Shown here: positions 22,660 through 31,815 of the stretch, one piece after another
Numbering within the stretch: position 1 is the stretch's first letter
How the letters are laid out: each line of letters starts with the position of its first letter
Translations under genes and position numbers: made by a program
Assembly: GCA_963575745.1 (NCBI GenBank)
Contig: CAUYUJ010022433.1
Coordinates: 5,001 to 69,000 of the forward strand
Direction of reading: 5' to 3'
DNA length: 64,000 nt
Source: Prorocentrum cordatum
Lineage: Eukaryota; Sar; Dinophyceae; Prorocentrales; Prorocentraceae
The notes under the pieces: generated by a model
The model's input: only the letters and a program-made list of their open reading frames with translations
What the model was told of the DNA's origin: nothing
Database searches by the model: none

Positions 22660-23736
22660 ATGTCTCAGCAACACCCAGCAGGTGCGCCCTGTTGTAAGAA
22701 GAGTAAGGCTGTGGGTGAGGATGAGGATATGATTCAGGCAAGCAGTGAGGAGGAGGAGCAGTTCGGCGAATTTGATGACGGCAATCCTATGAAGCAACAG
22801 TTTGCTATGATGAAGGCTATGCTAGCTAAACAGAACACTCAGAAGAAAAGAATTTCACGGATTGAGCAGGATGTGAAACGGATCGACCAGCGTGGTGAGA
22901 AGAATGAGGCTGACATTGCTGCTATGCAGCAGCAGATCCGCTCGCTTCAGCAGAAGGGTCCACCCAGTGATGCAGGATCAGGGTCCACGGATGCTTGGAG
23001 TAACTATGCGGGCCCTGCGGGCTCCTCTGCTACGGCCACTGCTCCCAGGTATGGTAATCGTACGCCAATTCGCGAATGGAATCGAGTGCGGGAGGATTTT
23101 ACACCGACCTTCATCCAACTCACAGGTTGGGCGCGAGGTGGAGTCGGCAATCTCAAGACTCGTTCATCGGATATGCTCTCCTGGGATCATGCCCTGCCTG
23201 TCATTCGTAAATTTGTCCGTGGCACAGGAAAGATGACTGAGGAGCATTTCGACATGAGTAGGATCGAGCGGGAGCACAAAAATAAACCATATGGTCTTTA
23301 TCGTATACGATTCTATGTTATAAGTGGCAAGTTGACGAACGATGAAATTTGGGAGATACGCAACTCTTGGGCCGTCGAGCTTGAGAATGACACGCACGAC
23401 TTGAAGCAAGTCACTCCCATCCTGGCCAACAAGCGTCTCGGCGTATCCTGTGAACCAGCACCCTGGAAGCAGCCACATGTTTCTGCCGTGGGTCGTTGTC
23501 AAGCTATCTTTGCTACTCTCAGGAGTGGATCCCAGTGGCTGAAGGGTGAGATGGGTCCTCCTGTCAGCTATGTGTGGGGCTACCCTTCGGCCACGACGCC
23601 GAAGACGGATGGAGTATGCATTGCCGTGTTTGATCCTAACTTGGGGTGGAAGGTTGACGCCGAGCTGCTGCGTAAGGTCGATGACAAGTTGGATTGCGAG
23701 GTCTTTCTGGCCAAGCTCAACTTTCGTACCTGGTGA
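22660..23736 (+). CDS. LINE-1a ORF1 protein
   Basis: ATG 22660 (MSQQHPAGAPCC) to the TGA at 23734-23736, 358 aa. The N-terminus is acidic, then a heptad-like charged stretch (about residues 45-105, KQNTQKKRISRIEQDVKRI) that suggests a coiled coil. A C-terminal half shares the block E-x-APWK-x-x-HV-x-A-x-G-[RK]C with LINE-2, so it is a conserved domain, probably the RNA-binding ORF1 core. No zinc knuckles are seen. The TGA is followed in the same frame by ORF2, and in LINE-2 the matching region runs without a stop into the endonuclease. This suggests that the ancestral product was one fused protein and that the TGA is read through or is a recent mutation. Confidence 0.8.
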   Translation: MSQQHPAGAPCCKKSKAVGEDEDMIQASSEEEEQFGEFDDGNPMKQQFAMMKAMLAKQNTQKKRISRIEQDVKRIDQRGEKNEADIAAMQQQIRSLQQKGPPSDAGSGSTDAWSNYAGPAGSSATATAPRYGNRTPIREWNRVREDFTPTFIQLTGWARGGVGNLKTRSSDMLSWDHALPVIRKFVRGTGKMTEEHFDMSRIEREHKNKPYGLYRIRFYVISGKLTNDEIWEIRNSWAVELENDTHDLKQVTPILANKRLGVSCEPAPWKQPHVSAVGRCQAIFATLRSGSQWLKGEMGPPVSYVWGYPSATTPKTDGVCIAVFDPNLGWKVDAELLRKVDDKLDCEVFLAKLNFRTW

Positions 23737-26700
23737 AGGTGCCATGGCGCCATCGTGGGCACGTATAACGTGAGGCGCTGTGGCAGCATGAACAGCCACG
23801 ACATGCTTGCTCAGATCAAGACCTCGAATTCGGAAGTTCTCGCTTTGCAGGAGTGCCAGTTCCTTGGAATAGGTAGGTGCTCTGAGCATGGTTTCACCTT
23901 AACTCTTTCTAATGATGGGAAGGCCGGGGTTCTCTACAAGAGGGTGTGGAGAGCCTCCATACGTGAATGCATCAGGGGTAATCGTTATGTCATTCTCGTG
24001 TTTCAATCGTTGATTGTTGCCAGCTTGTACTTACCACATGCGCCGAAAAAAGGGGATCACAATATCTTATTCACACAAACATTGCAGTCGTTTCGAAAGG
24101 ATTTGGATACGCTCCGAGTTAGGTTTCCCAAGGAAGGGTGGGACTTGTTCATCGGGATGGATGCTAACGTTGAGCTTCTGCCTCACACGGTATTTGGAGA
24201 TGTTGCTTTGACTGGTTCTGCAGTGCAGGGTGAGAGATTTGAAGAAGGGGACAATGCAGGAGGAGGTGGACGTGGAGGTTTCCAGCAGGGTAGGAGGAGG
24301 ATGCAACAATACATGTGTGACGAGCTCTGTGAATGTATGTGGCATTATGATTTGGTTTTCTCGAATTCTTTTGGGACCCGTCGTACGACCTGGAAGGCCA
24401 GGGAGGAGACGGAGGAGGAGGACAAGGTTCTTGATTACCTGTGTATTCCGAGCTCCTGGGAAAGGCCTCAGTGGGAGGTGTCGTGGTTAAGGCCAACACT
24501 CAGGGGCTCCGTGGACCCCAGAAAGACCCGCCTGTCGGACCATGCCCTGCTCACCTTGCTTGTCCCCGAATCGGCCGCTCCGACTCGACGTTGGAGAACG
24601 AAGCCACGACAAACGTTCACTCATTGGTGCTGCGACGAAGCCTCGGAATTGCAAGTTTCGGCTAACCTTGATCGTCGTTTGCATGCTGCAGCTCGTTACC
24701 CATCTGGTCTCTGCCCGGATGAATTGGCTCCTGTTATCTTGAATGCATGTACACAGGACAAGGAGTCATACACCAATGTCCCAAAGAAAATGCAGATCCC
24801 CAAAAAGACAGATCGTCATAAGGAACTTGATGATGAATATCGCCGACTGCGTCGTGAAGGAGGGGAGGAGGAGGAGCTCATCAGGGTTAAGAAAGAGAGA
24901 AGGAAGGAGATGCGTGCACACACTCGTCGTCGACTCGAATACGATCATCGTGACGGGAAGCTCGCTCGGACGGTGGTGGACAAATTGAGTTATGACGATG
25001 TGCTCACGGAGGATAGGGAGTTGTGGGAGAAGGCGCTCTATGCTCACGGGTTCGCCAAGTACCACTGTGCTGCGCAAGGGATACGTAACGTGGAGTGTAT
25101 CGAGGAGAGGAGGAGGAGGAGGTTGCAGGACACGAACACAGTGGACGTCTCCCCCATTTCCATGTCCGTATTGTTACAGGCACGATCACGCTTAAAGTGT
25201 GGTAAGGCGGTGGGTAAGGACGGAGTTTCTCCTTCTATGTTGAAACGTATCACGTGGGTAGGTTTGCGTCATATTCTTCGGTTATTCCAAGACCTGTATC
25301 TTCAACGGTATCCTACTCCTCGGATTTGGTCTGAGTTGCTTGTGGTGTTGATGCCGAAAGCTAAAGATATCACTAAGTTGTCTGATACTCGTGCTCTCGT
25401 CTTACTTAGCAGCCTAAGCAAATGGTATACTTCATGTTTGGTTGAGATTGCTGAAGGTTATCTGAAAAGGGTCCCACAATATCTACATAACTACGGATTT
25501 TGCAAGGGAAGGCGCACGCACGAGATCACTGCCATGCTTAAGCATGCCACCACACACGCTCTGGAGTGGGGGAAAGATGAGACCCTGCACCTCGCGTCAT
25601 TAGATGTGCAGACTGCCTTTGATAACGTCACGGTTGAGAAGGCCAGTCGGGCCTTGGATGCCATCCCTGGGTTCCCCAATGACCTTGCGTTGGCGCTACT
25701 CGCTCCCAGTATCCTGGACACAGCGGACTTTACCTTTCAGGACTCCACGGCGACGGGTATTCCCTGGGATGCATGTGTACGTACTGGTAGTGTGGAGGCC
25801 CCCTTCCTGTGGAAGTGTGTGACACTACTGATGTGGGATAGGATTGTACTGAATTGGGAGGAGGAGAAGTTGGGGTACGATTTGGGGGTGGAGGCTGGTG
25901 GGAGGTATCTTACTCATGCGCTCTGGGCCGATAACATTTTGCTTTTCTCGAAATCAAAGACTGAGCTCACACGTATGGTGGGGGACTTCTCGGCTCAGCT
26001 GTATACGCACGGTTTCAGATGGAAAGATTCCTCACTACACTATCTTGCCTTTGGGGAGGACTCTGAAGGCGCCTCGACGGGGAACCTCGTTGTCCAGGTG
26101 AACGATCTCGGTACCCTGTGTCTTCCGCGATGCTCTGAAATGGAGTGCCTGGGTTGCCTGGTCACGACCAAGACTGACAAACACCATGATGTGGCTTGGA
26201 AATTGGCTCGGGGTTGGAAGCGATTTAACCAGTTCCGCAAGTTTTATACGAATCGTGCTGTACCCTTCCAGAAGAAAATCAAGCATTATGAATCTAGGTT
26301 GCGTAGTTTTGTACTTTTCGGTGTTGAAGGCATGCCAGCGGACCACCACACTTTGAAACAGTTGCACACGTGGGAAGGTAAAATATTGTGTTCTATGGTA
26401 CGCCGCCCGAAACCTGCCGACATGGATTGGAGTATATACTTATGCAACTTGTACAAACGTGGGCGGCGTATGCTCCTGGAATTGGGACGGCCGTCTCTTG
26501 TGCAGCTATTCTTGTTTCGTCAGTGGCAGTGGGCTCAGGACTGTACGTTTACTGTGAAACGCCTGAACCCAACACCCGCACAGATTCCTCCAGGTACTTT
26601 TGATTCTTCAGGCAAGCCTGGCCCCAACGTCTTTGCTGCGTGTGAGCCACCGCCGGCCAAGAGACAACGTCAGGATGAACCCATGTATGTGCTACCAAGT

Positions 26701-27915
26701 ATTGCGTGCTCGACATCAATGGGATGTCATCCTGACGTGTGTGAGACGATGCATGCTGTTGATTCCTTTGAGCTCCCTGGTTCTCAGACACAATTACCCG
26801 CGCATCGGCGCAATCTGATTTCCCAGATGCATAAGCGTGCAAAGACATTCCATCCATCTCAGGATTCTCTGTCGCAAAAGCGTTCCTCTGTTGAGTTGCC
26901 GTCGCAGGAAATCGCTGCAAACAAGCGGCGACGGGTGGCTCCACCTCAGCATCGTAGTACAGGGGACTCGCATATGCAGGCTAGAGAATGTATTTTTGCA
27001 TGGTCGGGGGAGTGGACTGACCGACGGCAGGCCTTCATTGCATCGCTGCCTTGGAAAGAACGCCCATTAATGACGCGTCGGCATGAGGGGGGGAGACCAC
27101 TGGCGTTGAGAAACTTCCATTACATTTTCGAGTTGGTATCAGGGAAGGATTGGTATCACACGTTATCCTTTTCACGTCAGGGATGGAAAGAATTTCTGAA
27201 GCGGGCACTGGATGTTACTAACATGGAGGAGGCGTGGGGGTACTGTTACTTTAAACATGCACAACCTGCGGGATATGCTAGGGAGGAGGAGGAGAGGGAG
27301 AAGACGGAGGAGCAGCAAAGGAAGGAGGACGAGAAGATGGAGAAACGACTTGCGTACATTAATGAACATGCATCGGAGTGGAATGCGGAGCCTCGGGACT
27401 CGATACCGATGGAATTGATTGGGGACTCCGCCACAGGGGTGAATTGGATTAACGGTCTCTGGGCAACATCCAATATTATCTACAAGCACATTCTTGGCGA
27501 CATTCAAAATAGGCTGGAGCATATCTCTGTGTTGTATGGTATGAGGCCTCCGAGTTGGGGCCACAATATGTTCAAGTGGATCTATCGAGAAGGAAACGAA
27601 AGAGCTGACAGGCTGACATGGTTGGCCAGAACCAAAAATAGTTACGTTACGTTCCATACCTCACTTATTGAACATGCGAGTAAAACAAAACTAGACGGCC
27701 TCCGTGGATTCTTCGACGGAGGTCGCTCTGTGGAGGGATGTGCTGCAGGATGGTGTATAGATTTGTGTGTACACGGGACGTGGCAGTTGGTGGCGGAGGA
27801 AGCTGTCTCGCTTGATGCCTCTGCTTCTGTCATGTTTTGTGAGATGATTGCAGCACAACGGCTCTGTATGGCCGTGGAGCACATTTTGGGTAGCATCTTT
27901 CATCCAAGCAGCTGA
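23737..27915 (+). CDS. LINE-1a ORF2: APE endonuclease, RT and permuted RNase H
   Basis: Open from just after the ORF1 TGA to the stop at 27913-27915. Endonuclease residues: TYN (Asn codon 23767), LQEC (Glu 23851), DAN (24160) and SDH (24535). The first in-frame ATG, 23788, lies after the catalytic Asn, so a separate AUG start would break the nuclease. RT: motif A SLDVQTAFDNV (Asp 25603), motif B RTGSVEAPF, motif C WADN (25924-25935) where [FY]ADD is usual. The C-terminus is an RNase H with motif III GDS (Asp 27424), motif IV GNERAD (Asp 27613), motif I FFDGG (Asp 27715) and motif II CEM (Glu 27841). It acts by target-primed reverse transcription at J elements, as inferred from the flanks. No disabling change other than the TGA is visible, so it may be active. 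Confidence 0.9.
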   Translation, partial: RCHGAIVGTYNVRRCGSMNSHDMLAQIKTSNSEVLALQECQFLGIGRCSEHGFTLTLSNDGKAGVLYKRVWRASIRECIRGNRYVILVFQSLIVASLYLPHAPKKGDHNILFTQTLQSFRKDLDTLRVRFPKEGWDLFIGMDANVELLPHTVFGDVALTGSAVQGERFEEGDNAGGGGRGGFQQGRRRMQQYMCDELCECMWHYDLVFSNSFGTRRTTWKAREETEEEDKVLDYLCIPSSWERPQWEVSWLRPTLRGSVDPRKTRLSDHALLTLLVPESAAPTRRWRTKPRQTFTHWCCDEASELQVSANLDRRLHAAARYPSGLCPDELAPVILNACTQDKESYTNVPKKMQIPKKTDRHKELDDEYRRLRREGGEEEELIRVKKERRKEMRAHTRRRLEYDHRDGKLARTVVDKLSYDDVLTEDRELWEKALYAHGFAKYHCAAQGIRNVECIEERRRRRLQDTNTVDVSPISMSVLLQARSRLKCGKAVGKDGVSPSMLKRITWVGLRHILRLFQDLYLQRYPTPRIWSELLVVLMPKAKDITKLSDTRALVLLSSLSKWYTSCLVEIAEGYLKRVPQYLHNYGFCKGRRTHEITAMLKHATTHALEWGKDETLHLASLDVQTAFDNVTVEKASRALDAIPGFPNDLALALLAPSILDTADFTFQDSTATGIPWDACVRTGSVEAPFLWKCVTLLMWDRIVLNWEEEKLGYDLGVEAGGRYLTHALWADNILLFSKSKTELTRMVGDFSAQLYTHGFRWKDSSLHYLAFGEDSEGASTGNLVVQVNDLGTLCLPRCSEMECLGCLVTTKTDKHHDVAWKLARGWKRFNQFRKFYTNRAVPFQKKIKHYESRLRSFVLFGVEGMPADHHTLKQLHTWEGKILCSMVRRPKPADMDWSIYLCNLYKRGRRMLLELGRPSLVQLFLFRQWQWAQDCTFTVKRLNPTPAQIPPGTFDSSGKPGPNVFAACEPPPAKRQRQDEPMYVLPSIACSTSMGCHPDVCETMHAVDSFELPGSQTQLPAHRRNLISQMHKRAKTFHPSQDSLSQKRSSVELPSQEIAANKRRRVAPPQHRSTGDSHMQARECIFAWSGEWTDRRQAFIASLPWKERPLMTRRHEGGRPLALRNFHYIFELVSGKDWYHTLSFSRQGWKEFLKRALDVTNMEEAWGYCYFKHAQPAGYAREEEEREKTEEQQRKEDEKMEKRLAYINEHASEWNAEPRDSIPMELIGDSATGVNWINGLWATSNIIYKHILGDIQNRLEHISVLYGMRPPSWGHNMFKWIYREGNERADRLTWLARTKNSYVTFHTSLIEHASKTKLDGLRGFFDGGRSVEGCAAGWCIDLCVHGTWQLVAEEAVSLDASASVMFCEMIAAQRLCMAVEHILGSIFHPSS

Positions 27916-28084
27916 CTCATTTCATCTTGCTTGGAGCTCTCCAACACCTTTACATTTTCACATGTTGTATTGCATCCTTTTCCTTGTTCCTGCATCCTAT
28001 TCCGTTGCCTATGCCTCAGTGGCTCGGCAGTGTGATGATAAGAGTTGCCCTCTCCAGCTACCCTGTGCTCCGTTTGGGAGTCTT

Positions 28085-28115
28085 AGGGCTCAGCTGTCAC
28101 AGCTGTCCGCGCCCT
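28085..28115 (+). promoter_or_regulatory. LINE-1a 3' stem-loop
   Basis: Nested pairs: outer AGGGC with GCCCT, inner CAGCTG with CAGCTG around TCA, immediately before the ACTCAA tail. It is conserved in LINE-1b (about 16827-16857) and in the fragment at 51818-52116. Probably the signal by which the RT recognises its RNA; inferred from position. Confidence 0.6.
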
Positions 28116-28129
28116 GACTCAAACTCAAA

Positions 28130-28163
28130 AACCAAGGTTGACGGTTTACCGCCGGCGCCCAGT
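28130..28163 (+). repeat. J element J11, right half at LINE-1a 3' end
   Basis: Second copy of AACCAAGGTTG (28130-28140), then ACGG, the TTTACCGCCGG arm and CCAGT, leading directly into telomeric block A1. Confidence 0.92.
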
Positions 28164-28543
28164 GCCGAAGGCAAAGGCGGCAACGCATGGACATGCTGCG
28201 CCAGCGGCAGCCCAACGGCGAAGCTAATCACCGCCATCGCCAACGGTTGCCTCTTCGACGGGGCGACGAGCCGAAGCGCCGCCTACGCCACGCGCCCTGC
28301 GCGCGTGCTCACGTGGATGCGCAGTGCCACGGCCGCGTTGGCGATCGCCTGCGCGCGCCACTTCGACAGCCCCCCGTGATAGGGGGGTTGGGGGGAGAAA
28401 CCCTAAACCCTAAAAGGCTTCACTCTGGGTGGTCTGGGGCGGGAGTGCGACTAACCGTGGCGCGCGCGGCTTGGGCAGCGATCCCCCCCAACAATCTTGA
28501 TGTGGGGGGGATCGCAGCCAGCGCGCGCTTGCGCCAATGCAGG
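28164..28543 (+). repeat. Subtelomere-like block A1
   Basis: Copies at 31651-31815 (short), 42290-42583 and 44403-44699. It contains GCCGAAGGCAAAGGCGGCAA, a C6/G6 inverted pair (AGCCCCCCGTGATAGGGGGG), two CCCTAAA units and a terminal 12-bp-stem hairpin at 28478-28515 (GCGATCCCCCCC with GGGGGGGATCGC). A CCCTAAA array follows. Confidence 0.85.
28478..28515 (+). repeat. Block A hairpin, copy 1
   Basis: 12-bp perfect stem GCGATCCCCCCC / GGGGGGGATCGC with a 14-nt loop; stands 28 bp before the telomeric array. Confidence 0.85.
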
Positions 28544-28692
28544 CCCTAAACCCTAAACCCTAAACCCTAAACCCTAAACCCTAAACCCTAAACCCCCTAA
28601 ACCCTAAACCCTAAACCCTAAACCCTAAACCCTAAACCCTAAACCCTAAACCCTAAACCCTAAACCCTAAACCCTAAACCCTAAACCCTAAA
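28544..28692 (+). repeat. Interstitial telomeric array T1 (CCCTAAA)~21
   Basis: About 21 units of CCCTAAA with one CCC insertion near 28590. C-rich strand on plus, as in all six arrays of the window. Confidence 0.98.
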
Positions 28693-29059
28693 TTCCCAAG
28701 CACCTCGTTGTGCTTCTGCCCACCCCACCGCGCATCACCGTCGCCGTCTACGAGAGACAGGGCATCTCTGAGAAGCGTCAGCTGGTTGCCAGACTGGGTC
28801 GCCCATGCAGCCGTAGGCTGCCCCTTGGGAGTCGCGATTCAAAGATAAACTCCTCCTGATCCTCGAAGAATATAACACCCTAAACCCAGAGACTTTTGAC
28901 TTGTAATTCCCCCCTCTGCTTCTCCGACACGTAAAAACACGTGTGGAGCGCTCCGGGCGCCTCTGGGCCCATGTGGGAGCGCCTGGGGGCGCCTGGGAGC
29001 GTCTGGGAGCGCCTGGGAGCGCATGGGAGCGCTTGGGGGCGCCTGGGATCGCCGGGGAA

Positions 29060-29092
<33 letters not shown>

Positions 29093-29330
29093 TTGGGAGC
29101 GCTTGGGAGCGCTTGGAACGCATTGGGAATTTAGAGGCCAACGGCCCTAAACCCTAAAAGGCTTTAGTTTGGGAGGTCGCCGGCCATGCGGCCGGGGGTG
29201 GGAAGTGGTTGCAGCTCTTGCGCCCTTCGCCAAGCTTGATCGGGTCGGCTAAACGCCCCCCCAATCAAGCTTGCCGAAGGGGGGGCAGCCTTGCCTTGAC
29301 TGTCGGCCGCTGCGTTAAGAGAAGCCCAAA
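28693..29330 (+). repeat. Subtelomere-like block B1
   Basis: Copy of 44804-45496. Starts ATTCCCAAGCACCTCGTTGT and includes an 11-bp minisatellite GGGAGCGCCTG (about 28960-29120). An imperfect 17-bp-stem hairpin lies at 29224-29280. No credible gene; open frames come from the minisatellite. Confidence 0.85.
29224..29280 (+). repeat. Block B hairpin, copy 1
   Basis: CCTTCGCCAAGCTTGAT pairs with ATCAAGCTTGCCGAAGG except for one C-C mismatch. Confidence 0.85.
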
Positions 29331-29352
29331 ACCCTAAACCCTAAACCCTAAA
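29331..29352 (+). repeat. Interstitial telomeric array T2 (short)
   Basis: Three CCCTAAA units between blocks B1 and C1. Confidence 0.95.
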
Positions 29353-30348
29353 CTGCAAGCCACGGGCGGTGCATCGTCAGAAGCCCGTGGCGCCTGGCCG
29401 AGCGATCAGCGAGTCCGCCCATGCGCGCACGCCGCACCGACGAAGCGCGTAGCGCTGAGGAGGATGCGCTCCCCCGCGGGGATGCCTCGTGAGTTCTGAG
29501 AGATGAATAGAACCCTTAACCCAAAACCCAGCCGTTGGGTTCGCTACGATTGGTCCCATCCCCTGGGGCTCCAAACTTATGAAAATACAGCATGCGGCGC
29601 CCTTTCGGCCGTCCGTGGGGCCGCAAACCATATGAAAATACAGCATGCGGCGTCCTTTCGGCTGGCGCACGCTCCAGGTGCTCCCAAGCGCTCCCAGGCG
29701 CTCCCAGGCGCCCCCAGGCGTTCCCAAGCGCTCCCAGGCGCTCCCAAGCGCCCCAAGCGCTCCCAGGCGCTCCCAGGCGCTCCCAAGCGTTCCCCGGCGC
29801 TCCCCAGCGCTCCCAAGCGTTCCCAGGCGCTCCCAATCGCTCCCCGGCGCTTTCGGCACGCTCCCAAGCGCTCCCAAGCGCTCCCAGGCGCATGGCGCTC
29901 CCAGGCGCTCTCAGGCGCTCCCGGCACGCTCCCAGGCGCTCCCTGGCGTTCCCAAGCGCTCCCAGGTACTCCCAAGCGCTCCCGGCATGCTCCCAGGCGC
30001 TCCCAGCCTTCTCAGGCGCTCCCTGCGCGCTCCCACGCGCTCCCTGGCGCCTCCGAGCGCTCCGGGGCGCTCCGAAGCACTCCCGGGCGCTCCGGCGCGC
30101 TCCCAGGCGCTCCCGGCACGCTCCCAGCACGCTCCCAAGCGCTCCCAGGCGTTCCCATGCGCTCCCAAGCTCCCACAGGTGGTCCCAAGCGCTCCCCGGC
30201 GTTCCCAAGCGCGTTAAGAAGTCCAAGCGGTCCCATGGCGCTCCCAAGCGTTTTCCTGCATTCGCAAGCACTCGGCAGCGCTCCCTGGCGGCGCTTCCCG
30301 GCGCTCCCCGCAATGCAGGTGCTGCCGCAGCCATGCGCGCGCATCGTA

Positions 30349-30377
30349 GCGAGGGGGTGCCAGACCCACCCCCTCGC
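30349..30377 (+). repeat. K hairpin K2
   Basis: Perfect 11-bp stem GCGAGGGGGTG / CACCCCCTCGC, loop CCAGACC. Confidence 0.9.
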
Positions 30378-30652
30378 GCTCCCTCTCCAGCCATGCGACA
30401 TTCGCGCCGAAGGCGGCTGCGTCGACAATGCAATCGCTTCAGCGGGGGCGACGCCAACGGTCCTGCCCAATGGACAACCCACGGCCCGCACTCGCGGTGC
30501 ACTCTGCGTGTCCTGTCACGCTCCCAGACGCTCCCACGTGCTTCCATCCTGGGGAAACTTCGAGGCGCTCTCTCAGCGCTCCCAGAGCTCTCCCAAGGCA
30601 TTCCAAGAGGCCTGCCATGGAGGTGCTGCAGCAGCCATGCACGCGCATCGTA

Positions 30653-30681
30653 GCGAGGGGGTGCCAGACCCACCCCCTCGC
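30653..30681 (+). repeat. K hairpin K3
   Basis: Same as K2. Confidence 0.9.
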
Positions 30682-30959
30682 GCTCCCCCTTCCAGCCATG
30701 CGAAATTCGCGCCGAAGGCGGCTGCGTCGACAATGCAATCGCTTCAGCGGGGGCGACGCCAACGGTCAAGCCCAACGGGCAATTCACGGCTCGCGCTCGC
30801 GGTGCACTCTGCGTGTCCTGTCGCGCTCCCAGACGCTCCCACGTGCCTCCATCCTGGGGAAAGGTCGAGGCGCTCCCCCAGCGCTCCCAGAGAGCTCCCC
30901 CAAGGCATTCCAGGGGGTCTGCCATGGACGTGCTGCCGCAGCCATGCGCGCGCATCGTA

Positions 30960-30988
30960 GCGAGGGGGTGCCAGACCCACCCCCTCGC
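30960..30988 (+). repeat. K hairpin K4
   Basis: Same as K2. Confidence 0.9.
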
Positions 30989-31650
30989 GCTCCTCCTCCC
31001 GCCTTCCGAAGCTCGCGTCGACAGCGTCTGCGTCGATGATTGCAATCGCTTCAGCGGGGGCGACCTCAAAGCAAAACCCAAAGCCGCGGGCGAATACAAC
31101 TGCCGCGCGCGTCGCCGTCAGCGAGGAGCCCAACGGCGCGGCTACTCGCTCGAGGCCCACGGGGGCCCATGGGATTGCCGCGCCAGCGCCCTCGCAGTGC
31201 TGCTTTCCAACGCCGAAGGCAAATGCGGATCCCTGTGGATCTGCTGCGCCAGCAGCAGCCGTCTACGACGGCGGCTGCAAGGGCAGCCAGGCCAACGGCA
31301 CAAGCCAAGGGCCTATTGGAACCAGGGGCAATGCTGCGTCTGCGACAGGCCAACGCCGCAACTCAAAACCTAATGCGGCGACGCCTGGCCTTGAGGCCTC
31401 TCCTGTGCCTTCTGATTGCAATGCGCGCCCGCAGGAGAAGAATCCGTCCTGCGGCAAAACCATGCATGCGCCAACTGGGAGCCAGCCGAATGCAGCTAAA
31501 CCCACGGCAAAGATTGTTGGCCATGTGACGACGCTGGCTCTTGCGCTTGCGCAAAGCGCTTTGCGCGCGTACCGAGAACGCAAAGCCAAAACCGCGTTGT
31601 CGCGCTCCCCGCGGAATATTCGCATTCGCACACAACACGAAAGCCCCCCT

Positions 31651-31815
31651 TGATAGGGGGGTTGGGGGGAGAAACCCTAAACCCTAAAGGGCTTTACTGT
31701 GGGTGGTCTGGGGCGGGAGTGCAAGTTCATAGCGCGCGCGGCTTGGGCAGCGATCCCCCCCAACAACCTTGATGTGGGGGGGATCGCAGCCAGCGCGCGC
31801 ATGCGCCCATGCAGG
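31651..31815 (+). repeat. Subtelomere-like block A4 (short copy)
   Basis: Only the right part of block A, from the GATAGGGGGGTTGGGGGGAG stretch. The 12-bp-stem hairpin is at 31750-31787. Confidence 0.85.

Larger units (their letters stand above)
22219..28129 (+). mobile_element. LINE-1a: full-length site-specific non-LTR retrotransposon
   Basis: A 5.9-kb element flanked by AACCAAGGTTG at 22208-22218 and 28130-28140. It contains a 5' UTR with repeated monomers, ORF1, ORF2 (endonuclease, RT, RNase H), a ~215-bp 3' UTR, a stem-loop and an ACTCAA-repeat tail. Removing it restores a perfect J element, so the insertion site is the loop of the J hairpin. The first 13 bases, CTCAAGGCTCAAG, are absent from the otherwise similar LINE-2 5' end and echo the 3' end of the dinoflagellate spliced leader (GGCTCAAG). 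Confidence 0.93.
30310..31010 (+). repeat. ~305-bp tandem repeat in block C1
   Basis: Three units marked by K hairpins at 30349, 30653 and 30960 (spacings 304 and 307). Two units of the same repeat lie in block C3 (43634, 43936). Confidence 0.85.
29353..31650 (+). repeat. Subtelomere-like block C1
   Basis: Copy of 42647-44402, partly of 31865-32500. It starts with an 8-bp-stem hairpin at 29360-29390 (CCACGGGC with GCCCGTGG). Then comes a GAAAATACAGCATGCGGCG repeat, an 11-bp minisatellite GCGCTCCCAAG (29667-30300), three ~305-bp tandem units with K hairpins, and a GC-rich tail to 31650. Frames of up to ~500 codons are open on both strands because the 11-bp unit has no stops; the sense copies differ in phase, so I reject them as genes. 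Confidence 0.85.

Noticed and set aside
28544-28692. A true chromosome end
   Set aside because: The array is about 150 bp and both sides continue into long unique or duplicated blocks; all six arrays are internal.
29503-31099. Overlapping frames of 350-530 codons on both strands in block C1
   Set aside because: They run through an 11-bp repeat and GC-rich sequence. Copies C1, C2 and C3 differ by indels that move the frame, so no protein is conserved.
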